6,395 nucleotides of DNA from positions 1-6,395 of the forward strand of contig JASEHU010000126.1 of the NCBI GenBank assembly GCA_030018635.1, given 5' to 3'. This DNA is from a bacterium (GTDB lineage Bacteria > UBA9089 > CG2-30-40-21 > SBAY01). Each line of letters begins with the position of its first letter. Within the stretch, counting starts at the first letter, position 1. The notes beneath the pieces are model-generated. The model saw only the letters and a program-made list of their open reading frames with translations. It made no database searches and was not told the origin of the DNA. Below are positions 5,746 through 6,395 of the stretch, piece after piece. Both the position numbers and the translations under genes were made by a program.

Positions 5746-6285
5746 ATGGTAGAAGATAAAATCATGGTAGGGATTTTAATGGGTAGTGATTCTGACCTTA
5801 AAGTAATGAGCCAGACAATTAAGGTCTTAGAGTCTTTTGGAATTAGATATGAAGTAATTATTACTTCTGCCCATAAAACATTAAAAAAAACAATAGACTA
5901 TTCACAAACGGCACAAGACAGAGGCATAGAAGTAATAATCTGTGGTGCGGGATTATCTGCGGCATTACCAGGGGTAGTAAGTTCCCAGACACTTCTACCG
6001 GTGATTGGAGTACCTATTGCAAGTGAACAATCTTCCCTTGAAGGATTTGATGCCTTATATTCTATTTTGCAGATGCCAGGTGGAATTCCAGTGGCTACTA
6101 TGAGTATTGGAGAATTGGGGGCTAAAAACGCCGGCTTATTAGCCATACAGATTTTAGCCTTAAAACATCCTGTCATCTATTCTGAGTTAAAGAAATATCG
6201 TGATAGATTGGCAAATGAGTTAGCAGAAAAAAATAAAAAATTTGACGAGTTAGGTTGTGAAAAATATTTAGGGATAATGCGTTAG
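5746..6285 (+). CDS. purE: PurE homologue: NCAIR mutase or AIR carboxylase
   Basis: This 179-residue protein is a full-length PurE, a cytoplasmic enzyme of purine synthesis that forms carboxyaminoimidazole ribonucleotide (CAIR). Visible motifs are MGSDSD (12-17), the SAH loop (41-43, with the catalytic His43), GAG (67-69), LPVIGVP (84-90), the YSILQMPGGIPVAT stretch (105-118) and AKNAGLLA (126-133). Overall it looks like the class I enzyme (NCAIR mutase, partner of PurK), for example that of Thermotoga. However, two normally fixed class I residues differ: SAHR is SAHK (Lys44) and AHLPG is AALPG (Ala73). Both changes recall class II PurE (AIR carboxylase of Treponema and animals), whose motifs as I remember them are SAHK and NALSG. 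No purK is in the window. It has its own promoter and AGGAGG site and is followed by 110 bp without a gene. LarB is unlikely: the size and motifs fit PurE. Confidence 0.9.
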   Translation: MVEDKIMVGILMGSDSDLKVMSQTIKVLESFGIRYEVIITSAHKTLKKTIDYSQTAQDRGIEVIICGAGLSAALPGVVSSQTLLPVIGVPIASEQSSLEGFDALYSILQMPGGIPVATMSIGELGAKNAGLLAIQILALKHPVIYSELKKYRDRLANELAEKNKKFDELGCEKYLGIMR

Positions 6286-6360
6286 TTATTGGGGGTAAGG
6301 TTTCATCTCTCAGGTATCGGGTAGTGGTTCAGAACATTTCATATTGTGGGTGCTCCAGTA

Positions 6361-6389
6361 GTCAGAATTCAGGAGTCAGGAGTCAGAAT
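6361..6389. repeat. Tandem heptamer AGGAGTC flanked by GTCAGAAT repeats
   Basis: Two exact AGGAGTC units (6371-6377, 6378-6384) lie between two copies of GTCAGAAT (6361-6368 and 6382-6389). The array runs close to the window edge and may continue beyond it. The rest of 6286-6360, after purE, shows no gene and no clear terminator. Confidence 0.75.
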
Positions 6390-6395
6390 AAAAAA

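Noticed and set aside
5746..6285. LarB (a PurE homologue of nickel-pincer cofactor synthesis) as the identity of the last gene
   Set aside because: The protein lacks the extra N-terminal part of LarB and keeps PurE motifs such as MGSDSD and QMPGGIPVAT.

Overview
This window is AT-rich bacterial DNA carrying four protein-coding genes, with no RNA genes, no CRISPR array and no recognisable transposase. The mix of a lipoprotein signal, undecaprenyl-phosphate-type glycosyltransferase features, an ECF-type ATPase and a Thermotoga-like PurE backbone suggests an anaerobic, possibly uncultivated, bacterium with a diderm-type envelope. This is inference: no taxonomic marker such as rRNA is present.

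Layout. On the minus strand, read right to left, a family 2 glycosyltransferase of the ArnC/GtrB type (2913 to 1996) is followed by a single-chain double ATPase of an energy-coupling-factor (ECF) transporter (1848 to 160). On the plus strand are a large lipoprotein resembling a GH42 glycoside hydrolase (3017 to 5518) and a PurE homologue (5746 to 6285). The glycosyltransferase and the glycosidase-like lipoprotein are divergent across a 103 bp gap holding two near-consensus sigma70-type promoters. Both promoters lie so close to the start codons that the mRNAs should be leaderless or nearly so. In contrast, purE has a near-consensus promoter about 50 bp upstream and a strong AGGAGG ribosome binding site.

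The non-coding gaps are all shorter than 300 bp but are rich in structure. Between the glycosyltransferase and the ATPase lies a roughly 35 bp inverted repeat built from hexamer units (GGTAAA/GGTAGA), with a second hairpin and a 12 bp palindrome touching the ATPase ribosome binding site. Between the lipoprotein and purE lie a possible three-way-junction RNA and a plausible intrinsic terminator. Both ends of the window carry short tandem heptamers (CAGCCTT at the left, AGGAGTC at the right).

How the genes may fit together. The glycosyltransferase and the surface lipoprotein are plausibly linked as envelope or polysaccharide functions sharing a regulatory region. The ATPase would power vitamin or metal uptake with T and S components that are not in this window. 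PurE belongs to purine biosynthesis and seems to be an independent transcription unit. The most interesting points are the leaderless divergent promoter pair with operator-like repeats, the loss of the DxD and other conserved residues in the glycosyltransferase, and class II-like (AIR carboxylase) residues in a class I-looking PurE.
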